DNA of 64,000 nucleotides from Halichondria panicea (Eukaryota; Porifera; Demospongiae; Suberitida; Halichondriidae), in NCBI RefSeq assembly GCF_963675165.1, contig NC_087393.1:4706202-4770201 (forward strand), given 5' to 3'. Position 1 is the first letter of the stretch, and each line of letters starts with the position of its first letter. Under the pieces are notes generated by a model. The model was not told the origin of the DNA and did no database searches. It was given only the letters and a program-made list of their open reading frames with translations. Below, one piece after another: positions 61,057 to 64,000 of this stretch. The position numbers were made by a program, and so were the translations under genes.

Positions 61057-64000
61057 TCAATCCTGCACTCCACTGTTCCCAATGCAGACATCTCGATCTG
61101 TGCATGTGTAGAATTACATTGCAAGCAATGAAAGATACATATCACTGTACAAGATCACGGTTTCAGTTCACCTGGGTTGCCCTGAAGGTGTCTTATAGAC
61201 ATGTTGAAAGCGAACCCATAGCTAGGAGTAGTAACGTCAGGAGTCTTGGACCCTTCTGTATCCAGTGACACACTTGACTCAAAAGCCACTTTCGATATAC
61301 TGGACTCAAAAGCCACTTTTGAAATACTAGACTCTAGCTCGTAAATATTTGGTGAGCTACGCTGATTTGTAGAGAGCGTCTTACCATTGCTTGCCTGCAT
61401 GTATAACAGTACGTGGTTTAAAGCTAAACCTGATTTGAGAATGACGGTTCACAAGATGACCACAATAGACAATCTAACAAAGTGATTGTGTGAACTCACT
61501 GAACTGCTGTTCTTTCTAAATGACAAGTCGCTAAAGTGACTGCTGAGAATGTCAGACTCTGCCACTTTAACCCTCCACCATTTTGAGTAGGCCTCCCTCA
61601 CTTGCTTGGAGAGGGGCACAAATATAACGAAGATGGCCACTCCTTGGAAGGCAACAAAAATCGTGAAGATGTACGCCAGTGGGAAAAGAGCAGGGACCTC
61701 GAACACCAGAAGACCTGTATCAATTTTATGTCACATGACAAACTCTCTATTAGTCTCACCAATGATCCATGTCAGACCCATGATGGTTACCAGGGAAACT
61801 GAAGACTTTAACCAATATCTATATATGTAAGTGTACATAATTGGATTAAAAAAGTGCCTTTTAATTTTATTCGCATACTTTGTTTTCTGTATTCTATTCT
61901 TGTGCGTCTGCTTCTTTGCATGTCTGTTCATGATCACTAGTGCCATGATGAAGAAGCCAATATTTGCCAAAATGACCAACACAACTGGTACAATGAACGT
62001 CTGTATGAAGTAGCCATGAGGGTTCAACCAGCAGCTGCAGGATACAACAAACACACAGTGAATCCCCTAAATGTAGACTTAATGAAATAAGGACACCTCT
62101 TATAACCAGCTCAACTGATAGAAGCACATTGAAAATAGACCCTTTGTGTAGGACATGTCAATAAACATAGAAAATCAGGACACAGAACACGGCACAATTC
62201 AATTCCTTGCCGGCATGTACTCTAATCCTGGAGATTATATAACCTCTTGAGTGCACTCACACAGCTGTCTGTTGGGTGGTGGTCTCATTGTCTTGAGTGC
62301 TGTTGGTCACTTGTACATAGCCATAGCCATAGTCTGCCTCAGGGTAAAGAGTAAAGCCCAGGGGAACACAGAGACCCATGTACAGCAGAGGGGCACCTGC
62401 AAACACAAATAAAAGTGTTGTTGTAAATTTACGTATGCAGCAACATCGGCTATAGGAAGGTTTATTAAAGAACTTACCATAACTGAAAATTGTGAAGCCG
62501 ATTATGTACTTCTTCTGATTTTTGACAAAGACTTTGACGAGGGCCACATACAAGACCACCCCCTCCATAAGCATCCACACGAAGGACACCAGGAACAAGT
62601 AGTGCATGAGAACTGCTACCGTCCGACAACCAGGATCCACCACACTCCCTCCCCCGTGAGGGGTTACCCCACTCACAAACATCAGCTGTGCCAGAATTAG
62701 ACTCACACACAAGTTGATGTGGATGTAGTTACGCATGCTCCAGAGAGACCTGCACAACACGAATAGCCGCATTCAAAGTCCAAGTTTTCTCTATTTGCTA
62801 TAATTATGGCTAACACAAGAAGTTCAGCTAATTATTGGTTAGAAACCAAACACTATATTTATAACAGAACCTCTGTAAAGGAAGCTGTCTGGAAAAATAC
62901 CAACCACATAGTTACCTTAGGTATACCAATGCTAGAATGGCTGCTAGCATGGCTAGCACAGAGAGTGATACACCAATGTAGCCAATCAGTCCCAGTACGA
63001 ATGCATCCACACCTCCCACTATTGGCTGAGAGCTGAGGAGAATGGCAAAGTTGGTGAGATGTGTGCACTCGCACACAGTGTGTGTGGAGTTAGAGAGACT
63101 GTCATTTCTCTCACAGCCAGTAGTATTCCATTTTCCATTGACTAACCGAGAGTCACTGCACGAAATAAAAATGTATTTATTGGCAGTAATTTAAATTGGT
63201 CAAACACTGAAATAATACAAGCAGCTTTCATGCAAAGTTGAAATGTCCTAAAAGTAAAGCACTCAACAGTACTACAACTGTTACCCACCTTCCTAGTTTG
63301 AACTCCCAGTAAACACACTTCATTTCACTGCTATCCTATATATAATAAGGAACAGAGAAACCACTTTCTATAATGAGCACATTGCATGGGGAGCCCATTT
63401 ATAGAGGGCCTATGGGGTAGTTCAATTTATACACACTTATATTGCAGTTGGTCTTTTTAGGGGTGGCCTCAAAGTGGGTTTCCACCGTAAGCTACAATGC
63501 TTCAGTTGTCCAGGAGGGAGGGGAAGGGAATACAGGGATCACCCCCTCTCTTTGTTAACACTAGCCTGGTTACCAGTTGAGCAGTTACAGCTAGAATACA
63601 CACACACACACACACAGTCAGCTTTATGTATCCTTGTGTAGCTACGCCTCGAGGCATAATACGATTGCAGTGTTATAAATAAATCGAACAAATTATGTTA
63701 TTAATTTTAGTAGTGCTGATAATTAAGCAAACATTCCACTGTAGCTGCTATCCATACCCACTGATACCACCAGCCTTCTTGTGCCCAGATATTTATATAT
63801 ATATAAGTTGGTTTCCACTGTATGTAGCTATACGTGTACAAATGCTTCAGTTATCCAGGAGGGAGCTAGGGGAAGGAGGGCTCACCCTCTCTCCTCGTTA
63901 TCACTAGCATAGTTACCAGCTTACCTGCGGCAACTGTGAGGAGTGTTTCAGTGTGACAATGACTAGCTGACTGAGCTGAATGTTGGCTGTGTCACAGATC
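61057..64000 (-). CDS. Adhesion GPCR copy 8, C-terminal half (continues off right edge)
   Basis: Contains part of exon 10 at the right edge (LSQ..VIVTLKHSSQLPQ-like end of GAIN subdomain B), exon 11 (DSSEMKCVYWEFKLG, with Tyr for the usual Phe after CV), GPS/TM1 exon 12 at 63155-62916, exons 13-17 (TM2-TM7), and the tail. GPS CECTHLTNFAILL, WMLMEGVVLY and CWLNPHG are present. In TM3 the usual FMWMLMEG reads FVWMLMEG. The tail exon has an internal duplication of SISKVAFES and ends in QGNPGELKP at 61155, or splices to the conserved last exon with its stop at 61057. The head, stalk and most of GAIN are outside the window, so stalk type is unknown. Confidence 0.9.
63480..63930. repeat. Direct repeat of an intron/exon border segment in copy 8
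   Basis: The segment GCTTCAGTTGTCCAGGAGGG..CACTAGCCTGGTTACCAG at about 63500-63575 recurs at about 63840-63922 next to the exon 10 donor. Between the copies lie about 260 bp of extra sequence, including an (AC)n run at 63597-63616. Other receptor copies have this segment once. Confidence 0.8.

Overview
The window is nuclear DNA of an early-branching animal, most likely a demosponge. It has AT-rich spacers and many short introns, some under 60 bp. It also has animal-type single-copy genes (HID1, RSL1D1) and a local expansion of adhesion G-protein-coupled receptors. The species is an inference; no taxon-specific marker was read.

Layout. 242-4869 (minus): the N-terminal 13 exons of a HID1 orthologue that runs off the left edge. 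5528-11313 (plus): receptor copy 1, divergent from HID1. 11683-13471 (minus): a six-exon RSL1D1/UTP30-like nucleolar gene, convergent with copy 1. From 13905 to the right edge (all minus): seven more receptor copies head to tail. Copy 2 is 13905-21039, copy 3 is 23022-29272, copy 4 is 30647-36892 and copy 5 is 37833-43935. Copy 6 is 45763-51902 and lacks exon 1. Copy 7 is 52965-59669 and lacks its last exons. Copy 8 is 61057 to the window end and is partial. Spacers between copies are 0.9-2 kb and carry shared non-coding blocks.

Each intact copy has the same 19-exon plan. I traced copy 1 (3444 coding bases, 1147 aa) and copy 2 (4368 coding bases, 1455 aa) in frame from start to stop. The protein order is: signal peptide; a cysteine- and N-glycan-rich ectodomain that looks like two reelin-type beta-sandwich units; a Ser/Thr-rich stalk; a GAIN domain; a GPS autoproteolysis motif with HL|T; seven helices of the adhesion/secretin class; and a short cytoplasmic tail. 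The stalk exon is the hypervariable part. Copies 2-4 use a 26-residue repeat (3 to 9 units). Copies 5-7 use an unrelated 13-residue repeat (10 to about 28 units). Copy 1 has almost none.

The array shows recent turnover. Copies 3 and 4 form a nearly constant 7.62 kb repeat. A hAT-like MITE sits in one spacer, with empty sites in sister spacers. A roughly 540 bp block occupies different introns in different copies. A roughly 930 bp foreign segment replaces the copy 7/copy 6 boundary and has removed exons from both genes. The strongest candidate for something undescribed is the array itself: a family of receptors with a conserved signalling core, a reelin-like head and exchangeable repeat stalks. 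A role in chemosensing or self/non-self contact recognition is conceivable but is only inference.
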